From Dokdonella sp. (lineage in GTDB: Bacteria > Pseudomonadota > Gammaproteobacteria > Xanthomonadales > Rhodanobacteraceae): a stretch of DNA of 64,000 nucleotides. The notes below the pieces were generated by a model. The model searched no databases, was not told the origin of the DNA, and saw only the letters and a list, made by a program, of their open reading frames with translations. The stretch covers positions 1 to 64,000 of the forward strand of contig NZ_JAHCAQ010000018.1 of the NCBI RefSeq assembly GCF_019634845.1. The letters run 5' to 3'. A program made the position numbers and the translations under genes. Positions 55,594-64,000 of this stretch are shown piece after piece. Each line of letters starts with the position of its first letter. Position 1 is the first letter of the stretch.

Positions 55594-55734
55594 GCAAGAC
55601 TCCGATACCAGATTGCAGCAGTCGACGGGATCGTACGCGAAATGCGCGTACCTGAGCGGCAGATGGGGGCGACTTGCCGCTTTCAAAGCCGCGCCCGGGC
55701 GTGCTTGGACCCGGCCACCACGGGAACGTTGCCG

Positions 55735-56622
55735 ATGACACTGCCCTACCGCGGACGCTTTGCGCCCTCGCCGACCGGCCGCCTCCACTTCGGCTCGCTG
55801 GTCGCCGCACTCGGCAGCTGGCTGCACGCCCGCGCCGCGCAGGGTCGCTGGCTCGTCCGCATCGAGGACCTCGACCGCGACCGCGAGGTCGCCGGTGCCG
55901 CGCAGGACATCCTCGCCACGCTGGCTGCGCTCGGCATGAGCTCCGACGAGACGGTGCTGCTGCAAAGCGCGCGCCAACCGGTCTACGCCGCCGCACTGCA
56001 GCGACTGGCCGCGGCCGATGCGGCGTATCGCTGCTGGTGCAGCCGCGCCGACCTGGCCGCAGTCGGCGGCATCCATCCGGCGCGCTGCGTGGCGCGCCCG
56101 ACCGCGCGGCCGCCGGCATGGCGCCTGCGCGTCGGGAAGGCCGCCATCGGCTTCGACGACCGCATCTGCGGTCATTGCCACCAGAGCCTGGCCGCCGATG
56201 TCGGCGATTTCGTCATCTGGCGCGCCGATGGCGTGTGCGCCTACCAGCTCGCGGTAGTGGTGGACGACGCGGCACAAGGCATCACCGAGGTCGTGCGCGG
56301 CGTCGACCTGCTCGACTCGACCCCGCGCCAGATCCTGCTGCAACGGTTGCTGGACTTGCCGACACCACGCTACGCGCACCTACCGCTCGTGCTCGACGCG
56401 CAGGGCCGCAAGCTCAGCAAGCACGAGGCGGCGCGACCGGTGGTGGCGAGCGATCCACTGCCGGCGCTGCGCGCGGCACTGGGCTTTCTCGGCCAGCCCA
56501 TACCAGCCGCCGACCACGTGGGCGACCTGCTCGCGCAGGCCGTGCGCGGGTTCGCTGCCGACCGCATTGCGCGGCCAACCGAAGCGGCGATTGCGGCAGC
56601 GCGTAATGCATCCGCACAATGA
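55735..56622 (+). CDS. gluQ: Glutamyl-Q tRNA(Asp) synthetase
   Basis: 295 residues. A class I synthetase core lacking the anticodon domain: [21 protein letters not shown] contains the HIGH-type motif (HFGS), and RKLSKHEAA the KMSKS equivalent. The zinc-binding region has CWCSRADL and HPARC. It attaches glutamate to queuosine in tRNA-Asp. Length fits. A terminator follows directly. Confidence 0.96.
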   Translation: MTLPYRGRFAPSPTGRLHFGSLVAALGSWLHARAAQGRWLVRIEDLDRDREVAGAAQDILATLAALGMSSDETVLLQSARQPVYAAALQRLAAADAAYRCWCSRADLAAVGGIHPARCVARPTARPPAWRLRVGKAAIGFDDRICGHCHQSLAADVGDFVIWRADGVCAYQLAVVVDDAAQGITEVVRGVDLLDSTPRQILLQRLLDLPTPRYAHLPLVLDAQGRKLSKHEAARPVVASDPLPALRAALGFLGQPIPAADHVGDLLAQAVRGFAADRIARPTEAAIAAARNASAQ

Positions 56623-56641
56623 ATGAGCACAATCACCGTGC

Positions 56642-56667
56642 TGGCACCGCTCGGTGCCACACTTTTT
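56642..56667 (+). terminator. Rho-independent terminator after gluQ
   Basis: 7-bp stem (TGGCACC 56642-56648 / GGTGCCA 56653-56659), GCTC loop, then CACTTTTT, 20 bp after the gluQ stop and just upstream of the first SDR gene, whose Shine-Dalgarno (AGGAG, 56672-56676) follows. Confidence 0.8.
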
Positions 56668-56683
56668 CCAACAGGAGTCCATC

Positions 56684-57424
56684 ATGACGGCACGCGTCGC
56701 CCTCGTTACGGGAGGTACCGGCGGCATCGGTACCGCAATCTGCAGGCATCTGGCCTCGCTCGGCCACAAGGTCGCCACCAATTACCGTGACGAGGCCAAG
56801 GCCACGGCCTGGCTCGAAGCACAGAAGAAAGCTGGTTTCGACTTCGCGCTCGCCAAGGGCGACGTCTCCGACCCGGTGGTCGCCGAGGCCATGGTGCGCG
56901 ACGTGGAGCGCCAGCTCGGCCCGGTCGAGATCCTCGTCAACAATGCCGGCATCACGCGCGACACGACCTTCCACAAGATGAGCGCGCAGCAGTGGCAGGA
57001 AGTCATCAACACGAACCTCGGCTCGTGCTTCAACGTGACGCGCCCCGTGATCGACGGCATGCGCGGGCGCAAGTGGGGACGCATCGTGCAGATCAGCTCG
57101 ATCAATGGCCAGAAGGGCCAGTACGGCCAGGCCAACTACGCCGCGGCCAAGGCCGGCATGCACGGCTTCACGATCTCGCTGGCGCAGGAAAACGCCAAGT
57201 TCGGCATCACCGTCAACACGGTGTCGCCCGGCTACGTCGGCACCGACATGGTGATGGCCGTGCCCGAGGACGTGCGCAACAAGATCGTCGCGCAGATCCC
57301 GGTCGGGCGCCTGGGCGAGCCCGACGAGATCGCCTTCGCCGTCGGCTTTTTCGCCGACGAGCGCGCGTGCTGGATCACCGGCGCCAACCTGGCGATCAAC
57401 GGCGGCCAGTACATGGGTTGGTAG
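56684..57424 (+). CDS. phbB: Acetoacetyl-CoA reductase (PhbB/PhaB), copy 1
   Basis: 246-residue SDR. NAD(P) motif TGGTGGIG, catalytic Ser-Tyr-Lys (QISSINGQKGQYGQANYAAAKAG), NAGITRDTTFHKM typical of PhaB, and the ending ITGANLAINGGQYMGW diagnostic of acetoacetyl-CoA reductase. It reduces acetoacetyl-CoA to (R)-3-hydroxybutyryl-CoA for polyhydroxyalkanoate. Start has AGGAG seven bases before. Followed by a large hairpin and a 90-bp repeat array, then phaR. Confidence 0.93.
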   Translation: MTARVALVTGGTGGIGTAICRHLASLGHKVATNYRDEAKATAWLEAQKKAGFDFALAKGDVSDPVVAEAMVRDVERQLGPVEILVNNAGITRDTTFHKMSAQQWQEVINTNLGSCFNVTRPVIDGMRGRKWGRIVQISSINGQKGQYGQANYAAAKAGMHGFTISLAQENAKFGITVNTVSPGYVGTDMVMAVPEDVRNKIVAQIPVGRLGEPDEIAFAVGFFADERACWITGANLAINGGQYMGW

Positions 57425-57468
57425 CGCATGCGCTTGTCCGGCGCCCTCCGGCGCCGGACGCATGCGCT
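57423..57468 (+). other. Long inverted repeat overlapping the phbB stop
   Basis: AGCGCATGCG (57423-57432) and TCCGGCGCC (57437-57445) pair with GGCGCCGGA (57450-57458) and CGCATGCGCT (57459-57468): a 19-bp stem with a four-base bulge and a CTCC loop, beginning inside the stop codon. It probably ends the phbB transcript; no T tract. The right arm is also the first 18 bases of the repeat unit. Confidence 0.6.
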
Positions 57469-57720
57469 ACCAGGTGAGACAGGATGTCGAACGGGCCGCG
57501 CCGCAGGGATGCCTGCTGGCCTCGGCCCATCACCCAACCGGCGCCGGACGCATGCGCTACCAGGTGAGACAGGATGTCGAACGGGCCGCGCCGCAGGGAT
57601 GCCTGCTGGCCTCAACCCATCACCCAACCAGCGCCGGACGCATGCGCTGCCAGGTGCGACTGCGATGTCGAGCGGGCTGCGCTGCAGGGATGCCTGCGGC
57701 ATTCCGCGCCGCCACCCCGC
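57451..57720. repeat. Three tandem 90-bp repeats in the phbB-phaR gap
   Basis: Units start at 57451, 57541 and 57631 with GCGCCGGACGCATGCGCT. Copies 1 and 2 differ at only three positions (GG/AA in the CTCGGCCC area and the last base); copy 3 diverges in its second half. The period is 90 bp, a multiple of three, and frames stay open on both strands, but translations are compositionally artificial and begin without a ribosome site, so I treat it as non-coding. The rest of the 430-bp gap (57721-57854) is unrepeated, without a gene I can support. Confidence 0.85.
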
Positions 57721-57854
57721 TGGCGCCGCGCCGGCACCCGTCCGCGCAGTGCCGGTTCCTGCTGCCGCGTTCGGCCCGGCTGCCGTGCCGCCACCGCAAC
57801 CGCGGCGCGCCGGGCAAACTGGTGCGTCGCACCACATTCTGCTAGCGTTGACGC

Positions 57855-58358
57855 ATGACCACGCCCCGCACGATCAAGAAGTATCCCAACCGCCGTCTCT
57901 ACGACACCGAGATCTCGAGCTACATCACGCTGGAGGAAATCCGCCAGCTCGTGCTCGACAACGAGGAGTTCGAGGTACGCGACGCCAAGACCGGCGAAGA
58001 CCTCACGCGTTCGGTGCTGCTGCAGATCATCGCCGAGTACGAGGACCGTGGCCAGCCGATGTTCACCAGCAAGCTGCTGTCGCAGATCATCCGCTTCTAC
58101 GGCGATTCGATGCAGGGATTCATGGGCACCTACCTCGAGCGCAGCCTGCAGGTGTTCATGGACCAGCAGCAGCAATTCCGCAGCCAGCTCAACAACATGC
58201 TGGGCCAAGGCCCGTGGTCGATGCTCAACGACCTCACCGAGCGCAACATGGACATGTGGAAGTCGCTGCAGCAGGGCTTCCTGAGCGCCGCCGCCAGCAG
58301 CATGCGCGGCGCCGCCGCCGGTACGGCCGACCAACCCAAGAAAGACTCCAAATCCTGA
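57855..58358 (+). CDS. phaR: Polyhydroxyalkanoate synthesis repressor PhaR
   Basis: 167 residues. The N-terminal DNA-binding domain begins TIKKYPNRRLYDTEISSYITLEEI, the unmistakable PhaR start, and continues EVRDAKTGEDLTRSVLLQIIAEYE; a C-terminal helical region (FMGTYLERSLQVFMDQQQQF) binds PHA. PhaR represses phasin and polymer genes until PHA appears. The ATG at 57855 has only a weak Shine-Dalgarno. Lies between two acetoacetyl-CoA reductase genes; no phaC or phaP in the window. Confidence 0.96.
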   Translation: MTTPRTIKKYPNRRLYDTEISSYITLEEIRQLVLDNEEFEVRDAKTGEDLTRSVLLQIIAEYEDRGQPMFTSKLLSQIIRFYGDSMQGFMGTYLERSLQVFMDQQQQFRSQLNNMLGQGPWSMLNDLTERNMDMWKSLQQGFLSAAASSMRGAAAGTADQPKKDSKS

Positions 58359-58437
58359 TTCGTGCCGCACGCCGCGGCGTGGCGCCTCGCGGCGCCGCGT
58401 GCGTGGCCCGCGTGCCCCGTTGCCCCAGAGGAAACCC

Positions 58438-59184
58438 ATGAACGAGCGCATCGCCATCGTCACCGGCGGTATCGGCGGACTCGGCACCGAGATCTGCAAG
58501 TCGTTGGCCCGCGGCGGCCGCAAGGTCATCGCCGCCGACCTCGCCGCACGCAGCGAGCGCATCGACGAATTCCGCCGCGAAGTGGCCGAGTTCGGCGCCG
58601 CGATCGCGTTCGAGCCGCTCGACGTCGCCGATCGCGACGCATGTGCCGACCTGGCCCAGCGCGTCGCCGCGCAGCATGGCGCGGTCTCGATCCTCGTCAA
58701 CTCGGCCGGCATCACGCGCGACACCAGCCTGCGCAAGATGGACGGCGCGCAATGGGACGATGTCATCCGCATCAACCTCGGCGGCATCTTCAACATGTGC
58801 CGCGTGCTCGTCGACGGCATGACCGCGCAGGGCTTCGGCCGCATCGTCAACATCTCCTCGGTCAACGGCCAGACCGGCCAGTTCGGCCAGACCAACTACT
58901 CGGCGGCCAAGGCCGGCGTGCACGGTTTCACGATGGCGCTGGCGCGCGAGGTGGCGCGCAAGGGCGTCACCGCCAACAGCATCTCGCCGGGCTATTGCGA
59001 CACGCCGATGGTCCGCGCCGTACCCGACGAGATCCGCCAGCAGATCGTGGCCTCGATTCCGGTCGGCCGCCTCGGCGAGCCGCGCGAGATCGCCCGCACG
59101 GTCGCCTTCCTCGCCGATGACGATGCCGGCTACATCACCGGCGCCAACATCCCGGTCAACGGCGGCTACTTCGTGAGCTTCTGA
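58438..59184 (+). CDS. Acetoacetyl-CoA reductase-like SDR, copy 2
   Basis: 248-residue SDR, clearly paralogous to the gene at 56684-57424 but divergent. TGGIGGLG cofactor motif; an early KVIAADLAARSERIDEFRR differs from the TNYRDEAK of copy 1, so the cofactor or substrate preference may differ (the Asp after the second beta strand suggests NAD rather than NADP). SVNGQTGQFGQTNYSAAKAG holds the catalytic residues; SAGITRDTSLRKMDGAQW matches PhaB. Could be an alternative PhaB or a 3-oxoacyl-ACP reductase relative. Preceded by AGAGGAAA. Confidence 0.85.
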   Translation: MNERIAIVTGGIGGLGTEICKSLARGGRKVIAADLAARSERIDEFRREVAEFGAAIAFEPLDVADRDACADLAQRVAAQHGAVSILVNSAGITRDTSLRKMDGAQWDDVIRINLGGIFNMCRVLVDGMTAQGFGRIVNISSVNGQTGQFGQTNYSAAKAGVHGFTMALAREVARKGVTANSISPGYCDTPMVRAVPDEIRQQIVASIPVGRLGEPREIARTVAFLADDDAGYITGANIPVNGGYFVSF

Positions 59185-59193
59185 CGCACGCCG

Positions 59194-60264
59194 TCAGTAG
59201 TCGTAGCCGTCGATGAAGACGAAATCGTCGGGCGTGCGCACGCAGTCATAGGTCACCTGCCGCGGCTCCCCTGCCTCGACCACCTCGAAGTCGGTCGGCC
59301 GGATTCCGAACAGCGCATGCGAATCGATGCCAATGTCGGCATCGGCCCACTTGTGGGTGGTGAAGGCATCGGACTCCGCCGTCAGCGGGATGCCGCCGCC
59401 GTCGGCGAGGAACATGCCGTACTTCTTGAGCGTGCGCAGGATCACGCGCACCGACTGCCGGCTGCTGAACGCGTCGATGTCGAACGACGGCTTGAGGCGC
59501 AGGCGCGAACCGTAGGGCACCGCATTGGCGTTGGTGTCTGCGGTGGCCAGCGTGCCGTGCGAGGCCGGGTGGACATAGCGGTGGCGCATCATGCGGTTGT
59601 TGCCGAGGATGAAGCGGATCGCGTGGCCCAGATCGCCCTGCACCTGCATCGCGGCCCACAGCTCGTCGGCATTGAACAGCAGCGGCGCGATCGGAAAGCC
59701 CGCGGCGTCGGCGCTCGTGCAGTGTTCACCGCGGCCGTTGCGCGGATAAACCTTGTCGAGGTTCCAGCGCAGGCCACATAACGCCTGGATCCCGCCAGCG
59801 CCGGCAGCATGGGTCGCGTAGGCCTCGTGCAGCACTTGGCTGGAATCGTCGACCACCAGCAGGTGGCAATCGTCGCTGTCGGCATCGCAAGCGTAGCCGG
59901 GCGGGTCGGTGCCCTCGATGCCGCCACCGGGCGGCAGCGGAAACAGCGTGCCCGGCGCGTCGCAATCGGGGCTGTAGTAGTCGCCGGCGCTGGGCCAGGC
60001 CACGATCGGGTAGCGCGGCGTCGCCGCGGTCGCGTGCAGCACGTAGAACGAGAAGTCGATCTGGAAATCGAAGTTGCGCGTGTCGCCCCAGCCGGACGGC
60101 GACAACGCCGCCAGGTGCGCCATCATCGCCGCCGAGTTTGGACGCAGCGCGGCGCTGCTGACATCCACGTTCCAGATCGCGTTGGGCTGGCTGAAGCGCG
60201 GCAATGGTGCCGCCGGTGCAGCGCCCGCCAGCAGCAGCCCCGCCATGAGTCCGATGCGCCGCAT
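59194..60264 (-). CDS. Exported protein of unknown function with C-terminal F-x-D-G-Y ending
   Basis: 356 residues. Signal peptide RRIGLMAGLLLAGAAPA. The mature body has a distinctive sequence: FSQPNAIWNVDVSSAALRPNSAAM, GWGDTRNFDFQIDFSFYVLHA, PPGYACDADSDDCHLLVVDDSSQVLHE, and LGHAIRFILGNNRMMRHRYVHPASH, then RLRLKPSFDID. These blocks resemble a family of exported proteins known only as hypothetical in the Xanthomonas group. Ends FVFIDGYDY, comparable to the tails of the metallopeptidase and beta-helix proteins. Convergent with the second SDR gene by nine bases. Confidence 0.7.
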   Translation of the reverse strand: MRRIGLMAGLLLAGAAPAAPLPRFSQPNAIWNVDVSSAALRPNSAAMMAHLAALSPSGWGDTRNFDFQIDFSFYVLHATAATPRYPIVAWPSAGDYYSPDCDAPGTLFPLPPGGGIEGTDPPGYACDADSDDCHLLVVDDSSQVLHEAYATHAAGAGGIQALCGLRWNLDKVYPRNGRGEHCTSADAAGFPIAPLLFNADELWAAMQVQGDLGHAIRFILGNNRMMRHRYVHPASHGTLATADTNANAVPYGSRLRLKPSFDIDAFSSRQSVRVILRTLKKYGMFLADGGGIPLTAESDAFTTHKWADADIGIDSHALFGIRPTDFEVVEAGEPRQVTYDCVRTPDDFVFIDGYDY

Positions 60265-60349
60265 GTCCGCCCTCCCCCGACCGTGCCGCGCCATGGTCGC
60301 CCACGGCGCAGCGTGAAACCGCGGCGCCCGTCACGCCTGCGACCGACCC

Positions 60350-60913
60350 TTACCAGACCAGATCGGCCGGCACGTCGTCCTCGGGTGTCGCATGCGCATC
60401 GCACAACAGCACGAGCGCGTCGGGGTCGATCGCCTGCGCCGCCAGCGCCTGCTCACGCCCGACCAGCAGATAGCGCCCGCCCAGTTGCACCACGGCCAGT
60501 TCGCCACCATTGAGGCGCGGCAACTGCTCGGCCGTGACGTAGATGCGGCGGATCTTGTTGTGATGCGGAAAATGCCGCGGAATATCGGCCTCGGCCGCGT
60601 TCTGGGCCGCGCCGCCGAGCAGCGCGCCCAGCTTCTGCTTGCGCTCGCGTTTTTCCTTGGCACGCGCCTCGGCCTCGCGTTGCGTGCGCGCCTGGTCCTC
60701 GCGCTCGCGCTGGTGGCGCAGCGCGTAGGCTTTGGCCAGATCGATGTCCCCCTGGGCGGCCTTGCCGTCCCGCGGCGCACGCTGCTGGGTCGCCGCTGGC
60801 TTGCCGGGGTTGGCGTTGCGCTGCTGCGGCCTGCCAGGGGCCGGCTTCGCCGCGGCTTTCGGCGCCGGCTTGAAGCCGGCCTTGAGCAATTGGTCGCGCA
60901 GGGAATCGGACAT
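60350..60913 (-). CDS. DUF2058 family nucleoid/ribosome-associated-type protein (YaiL-like)
   Basis: 187 residues. N-terminal DSLRDQLLKAGFK is the diagnostic DUF2058 start, followed by a Lys/Arg/Ala-rich coiled coil with KAYALRHQREREDQARTQ, then the domain EADIPRHFPHHNKIRRIYV and LNGGELAVVQLGGRYLLVG. YaiL-like proteins are cytosolic and of unknown function. Convergent relation to nothing; lies between the exported protein and slyX on the same strand. The gap to slyX (225 bp) contains only GC-rich palindromes. Confidence 0.88.
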   Translation of the reverse strand: MSDSLRDQLLKAGFKPAPKAAAKPAPGRPQQRNANPGKPAATQQRAPRDGKAAQGDIDLAKAYALRHQREREDQARTQREAEARAKEKRERKQKLGALLGGAAQNAAEADIPRHFPHHNKIRRIYVTAEQLPRLNGGELAVVQLGGRYLLVGREQALAAQAIDPDALVLLCDAHATPEDDVPADLVW

Positions 60914-61138
60914 GACATGGAACCCACAACGAAACGGACATCTGCAATGGCCCAGCGTCACCGCCAGGCGGCGTCCAGCGCCGGACCCGACCCGGTGGCG
61001 GCTCGGCCGACACAGCCAGCGGCAAGCGCCTGACCGGCACGCCCGCACAGTGTGCCGGCACGCCTCGCCATTGAAAAGTGCGGCCGCACAGCGCGGCCGC
61101 CGCGCCGGCGGCCATCGGCCCGCGGCAATCCGGTCGCG

Positions 61139-61363
61139 CTAGTAATGTGGCGGAGGCGGCTCGTCCTGCGCCGCTTGGCCCAGGCTGCCACGCAGCGCCT
61201 GCAGGTCGATGCGCAGCGACTCGAGTGCATTGCGCAATGCCAGCAACTGGCGGTCATGGACCGCGACCGTGTCGTTGAGGCTGGTCACGGTGTCGTCGAC
61301 GAACGACAACCGCACCTCCAGCTCGGTCAGGCGCTGCTCGAGACTCGCCCCCGTCGTCTTCAC
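61139..61363 (-). CDS. slyX: SlyX family protein
   Basis: 74 residues from GTG at 61361-61363. Coiled-coil [26 protein letters not shown] with the SlyX pattern and a final PPPPHY, the classic SlyX C-terminus. Function unknown; in E. coli it neighbours slyD. The GTG overlaps the gmd stop (GTGA), so it is cotranscribed with gmd, an unusual partner. Confidence 0.9.
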   Translation of the reverse strand: MKTTGASLEQRLTELEVRLSFVDDTVTSLNDTVAVHDRQLLALRNALESLRIDLQALRGSLGQAAQDEPPPPHY

Positions 61364-62490
61364 GCGCCGAGCTTCTCGATGAGGTGACGCCCGTGGCGCG
61401 CGCCGGTGGCACCGCGCGCCTCGTGATGCGCCAGCGCGAGGTCGGCCGCGGCCATTTCGCGCACGAGCTCGGCGAAACTCGTCCTGGGCACCCAGCCCAG
61501 CCGTTCGCGTGCCTGGCGCGGATCACCCAGCAGCGTCTCCACTTCGGCCGGCCGGTAATACTGCGGGTGGATACGCACCACAACGTCACCGACCTTGAGC
61601 TTGAGTCCCTCGCCGTGCACGGCGGCGACCACCGCGCGCTCGTCGGCGCCGCTGCCTTCGAACGCCAACTCGATGCCCATTTCGTGCGCGGCCAGCACGA
61701 CGAACTCGCGCACCGAATGCTGGATGCCGGTGGCAATGACGTAGTCGGTCGGTTCGTCCTGCTGCAGGATCAGCCACTGCGCCTCGACGAAGTCGCGCGC
61801 ATGGCCCCAATCACGGCGCGCATCGAGATTGCCCAGGTACAGGCCATGCTGCAGGCCGCAGGCGATGCGGGCGAGCCCGCGGGTGATCTTGCGCGTGACG
61901 AAGGTCTCGCCGCGGATCGGCGACTCGTGGTTGAACAGGATGCCGTTGCAGCCGTAGATGCCATAGGCCTCACGGTAGTTCACGGTGATCCAGTAGCCGT
62001 AGAGCTTGGCCACGCCGTAGGGCGAGCGCGGATGGAACGGGGTGGTTTCGCGCTGCGGCACCTCGCGCACCTGCCCGTAGAGTTCCGAGGTCGAGGCCTG
62101 GTAGAAGCGGCAGCGATCGCCCAGACCGAGGCTGCGGATCGATTCGAGCACGCGCAAGGTGCCGATGCCATCGGCATTGGCCGTGTATTCGGGTTCTTCG
62201 AACGACACCGCCACGTGGCTCTGCGCGGCGAGGTTGTAGATCTCGTCGGGCCTGACCTGCTGCACCACGCGCAGGATGCTCAGCGAATCGGTCAGGTCGC
62301 CGTAGTGCAGGTGCACGCCCGGGCGCGTGTCATCGAGTTCGTGGTGCAGGTGGTCGATGCGTTCGCTGTTGAACGACGACGAGCGCCGACGCAGGCCATG
62401 CACCTCGTATCCCTTGGCCAGCAGCAGCTCGGCAAGGTAGGCCCCGTCCTGGCCCGTGACGCCCGTGATCAACGCCCGTTTCTGTTCCAT
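61360..62490 (-). CDS. gmd: GDP-mannose 4,6-dehydratase
   Basis: 376 residues, extended SDR. NADP motif [17 protein letters not shown]; active site Tyr/Lys in [18 protein letters not shown] and [39 protein letters not shown] is the Gmd signature; [16 protein letters not shown] the substrate loop. It converts GDP-mannose to GDP-4-keto-6-deoxymannose for GDP-fucose, GDP-rhamnose or GDP-perosamine. Upstream neighbour is UDP-glucose dehydrogenase, so this end of the window supplies surface glycan precursors. Confidence 0.96.
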   Translation of the reverse strand: MEQKRALITGVTGQDGAYLAELLLAKGYEVHGLRRRSSSFNSERIDHLHHELDDTRPGVHLHYGDLTDSLSILRVVQQVRPDEIYNLAAQSHVAVSFEEPEYTANADGIGTLRVLESIRSLGLGDRCRFYQASTSELYGQVREVPQRETTPFHPRSPYGVAKLYGYWITVNYREAYGIYGCNGILFNHESPIRGETFVTRKITRGLARIACGLQHGLYLGNLDARRDWGHARDFVEAQWLILQQDEPTDYVIATGIQHSVREFVVLAAHEMGIELAFEGSGADERAVVAAVHGEGLKLKVGDVVVRIHPQYYRPAEVETLLGDPRQARERLGWVPRTSFAELVREMAAADLALAHHEARGATGARHGRHLIEKLGA

Positions 62491-62560
62491 CGTCTGCCGC
62501 GCCCTGGTCGAAAACGGCCGATGTTAACGGGGCGCTGCGGTGAATGACAGCCGGCGCAGC

Positions 62561-63913
62561 TCAGGCGGCGCCCGCGCCAGCGGCCACGCTGCGGCCGCGG
62601 CCGATGCCGTAATAGGCGATGCCGGCGGCCTCGACGGCGGCCGGCTCGAAGATGTTGCGTCCATCGAACAGCACAGGCGTGCGCAGCGCGGCGCGGATGC
62701 GTTCGAAATCGGGGCTGCGGAACGCCTTCCATTCGGTCACCACGACCAGCGCATCCGCACCTTCGAGCGCCGCGTGGGGCTGCTCGCACAGCACGAGATC
62801 GGCACGCTCGCCATACAGCCGCCGCGTTTCCGCCAGCGCCTCGGGGTCGAAGGCGCGCACGCTGGCACCCGCCTGCCACAACGCCTCCATCAGCACGCGG
62901 CTGGGCGCCTCGCGCATGTCGTCGGTGTTGGGCTTGAAGGCGAGCCCCCACAATGCAATCGTCCTGCCCTGCAGGACACCGCCGAAATGGCGCTGCAGCA
63001 ACGCAAACAGCTTGCCCTTCTGCGCTGCGTTGACGGCCTCGACCGCGCCGAGCAGGCGCGCCTCATAGCCATGGACGCGAGCGGTGTGCTCGAGCGCCTT
63101 GACGTCCTTGGGAAAGCACGAGCCGCCGTAGCCGGCGCCCGGGTAAATGAAGTGGTAGCCGATGCGCGGATCCGAGCCGATGCCACGCCGCACCTGCTCG
63201 ATGTCGGCGCCGACCTGTTCGGCGATGTTGGCGATCTCGTTCATGAAACTGATCTTGGTCGCCAGCATCGCGTTGGCGGCGTACTTGGTCAGCTCGGCCG
63301 AGCGCACGTCCATCAGCACGATGCGCTCGTGGTTGCGATTGAACGGCGCGTAGAGCCGGCGCAACAGCTCGACCGCCTGCGCGCTGTCGGCGCCGATGAC
63401 GATGCGGTCGGGGCGCAGGCAGTCCTGCACCGCATCGCCCTCCTTGAGGAACTCGGGATTGGACACGACGTGGAACTCGACCGCGACGCCGCGCGCCGCG
63501 AGCTCGGCGGCAATCGCCGCGCGCACGGCATCGGCGGTTCCCACCGGCACCGTCGACTTGTTGACGATGACCGCCGGCCGGCACAACGTGGCACCGATCG
63601 TGCGCGCCACCGCGAGCACGTAGGACAGGTCGGCGCTGCCGTCCTCGTCGGGCGGCGTACCGACCGCAATGAAGATGACCTGGGCGCGCTCGATCGCGGC
63701 GGCGGCGTCGGTGGTGAACGCCAACTGGCCACTGGCATGGTTGGCACGCACGAGCGGCTCAAGGCCCGGCTCGTAGATCGGCACCTCGCCGCGCTCGAGT
63801 CGCGCGATCTTGTCGACATCGACGTCGACACAGGTCACGTGGTTGCCGACCTCGGCCAGGCAGGTTCCGGTGACGAGTCCGACATAGCCGGTTCCGAAGA
63901 TCGTCACGCGCAT
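62561..63913 (-). CDS. ugd: UDP-glucose 6-dehydrogenase
   Basis: 450 residues. Rossmann start [23 protein letters not shown]; the nucleophile Cys in [18 protein letters not shown]; central domain [21 protein letters not shown]-terminal [18 protein letters not shown]. It oxidises UDP-glucose to UDP-glucuronate for exopolysaccharide or LPS. Start ATG at 63911-63913; the upstream frame continues into repeat-poor GC-rich sequence that is not coding. 87 bp upstream reach the window edge. Confidence 0.96.
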   Translation of the reverse strand: MRVTIFGTGYVGLVTGTCLAEVGNHVTCVDVDVDKIARLERGEVPIYEPGLEPLVRANHASGQLAFTTDAAAAIERAQVIFIAVGTPPDEDGSADLSYVLAVARTIGATLCRPAVIVNKSTVPVGTADAVRAAIAAELAARGVAVEFHVVSNPEFLKEGDAVQDCLRPDRIVIGADSAQAVELLRRLYAPFNRNHERIVLMDVRSAELTKYAANAMLATKISFMNEIANIAEQVGADIEQVRRGIGSDPRIGYHFIYPGAGYGGSCFPKDVKALEHTARVHGYEARLLGAVEAVNAAQKGKLFALLQRHFGGVLQGRTIALWGLAFKPNTDDMREAPSRVLMEALWQAGASVRAFDPEALAETRRLYGERADLVLCEQPHAALEGADALVVVTEWKAFRSPDFERIRAALRTPVLFDGRNIFEPAAVEAAGIAYYGIGRGRSVAAGAGAA

Positions 63914-64000
63914 GCTGCACTCCCTCCTTGACCGCACGCGATTCGTCGCGCGCGCAACGGCGCCACAGCGGCGCAAAAACGCGAAAGGCGCACCGTGACC

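Noticed and set aside
57451..57720. CRISPR array
   Set aside because: Units are directly tandem at 90 bp with no unique spacers, and there are no cas genes.
57428..58441. Open frame through the 90-bp repeats, encoding 30-residue repeats
   Set aside because: No ribosome site, overlaps phaR in another frame, and repeated units are open in several frames, as expected of GC-rich repeats. Kept only as an alternative in the finding.
61081..61105. Two GCGGCCGC palindromes near slyX as an operator
   Set aside because: Palindromes of this base composition are frequent by chance here and have no second element.

Overview
The window is 64 kb of GC-rich (roughly two-thirds G+C), densely packed chromosomal DNA from a gammaproteobacterium, most likely of the Xanthomonadales/Lysobacterales, perhaps near Rhodanobacteraceae (Dokdonella-like). 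Support comes from gene order: nlpD/DedA/pcm/surE; rpsF-rpsR-rplI-dnaB-alr-radA; and a FimX-type c-di-GMP receptor. It also comes from the protein types: three-domain exported proteins with a C-terminal F-x-[DN]-G-[FY] ending, a GSAM-like class III aminotransferase and a FolE2-type GTP cyclohydrolase. I see no tRNA, rRNA, insertion sequence, prophage, integron or CRISPR array, so this is mostly core chromosome. The assignment to a family is inference from proteins, not from a marker RNA.

Layout. 1-3.1 kb: the stress/repair cluster NlpD-like lipoprotein, DedA membrane protein, Pcm and SurE, divergent from an Smr-domain protein. 3.4-10.4 kb: an exported IPT/TIG protein with a C-terminal IPTL-like sorting region; a saccharopine-dehydrogenase-like oxidoreductase convergent with DUF4166 and DCC (DUF393) genes; a gcdH / pilin-like / GNAT operon; a polysaccharide deacetylase. 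10.4-14.8 kb: a large multi-pass membrane protein, an unknown protein, a 5'-nucleotidase and a DUF1249 protein. 14.9-20.5 kb: the rpsF-rpsR-rplI-dnaB-alr-radA block, all on the minus strand. 20.6-24.7 kb: a membrane protein and A-type Fe-S carrier divergent from asnS, two small conserved genes and a beta-carbonic anhydrase. 25-28.8 kb: a 1256-residue secreted zinc metallopeptidase with Ig-like, GEVED and duplicated C-terminal modules, closed by a strong terminator. 29-32.9 kb: a secreted protein, a TraB/GumN protein, a GSAM-like aminotransferase and an MtnX-like phosphatase.

33-37.2 kb is a four-gene, translationally overlapping tripartite export operon (outer membrane factor, FtsX/MacB-type permease, ATPase, membrane fusion lipoprotein). 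37.4-43.2 kb: a parallel beta-helix exported protein, recQ, then a lipoprotein and a DmdC/FadE-type acyl-CoA dehydrogenase preceded by a TetR/PsrA-like palindrome. 43.3-50.5 kb: an HNH nuclease, dxs, a VOC protein, folE2, and the operon mtaD-gph-squalene/phytoene synthase-like. 50.7-56.6 kb: efp divergent from epmB (EF-P lysylation), fimX, htpX and gluQ. 56.7-59.2 kb: two acetoacetyl-CoA reductase paralogues flanking phaR, with a 90-bp tandem repeat in the only long intergenic gap. 59.2-64 kb: an exported protein, a DUF2058 protein, slyX, gmd and a UDP-glucose 6-dehydrogenase, the last two pointing to nucleotide-sugar supply for surface polysaccharide.

No single novel defence or mobile system stands out. 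The items most worth a second look are the C-terminal F-x-[DN]-G-[FY] tag shared by three unrelated exported proteins, the pilin-headed coiled-coil membrane protein beside gcdH, the 90-bp repeats upstream of phaR, and the palindrome upstream of the acyl-CoA dehydrogenase transcription unit.
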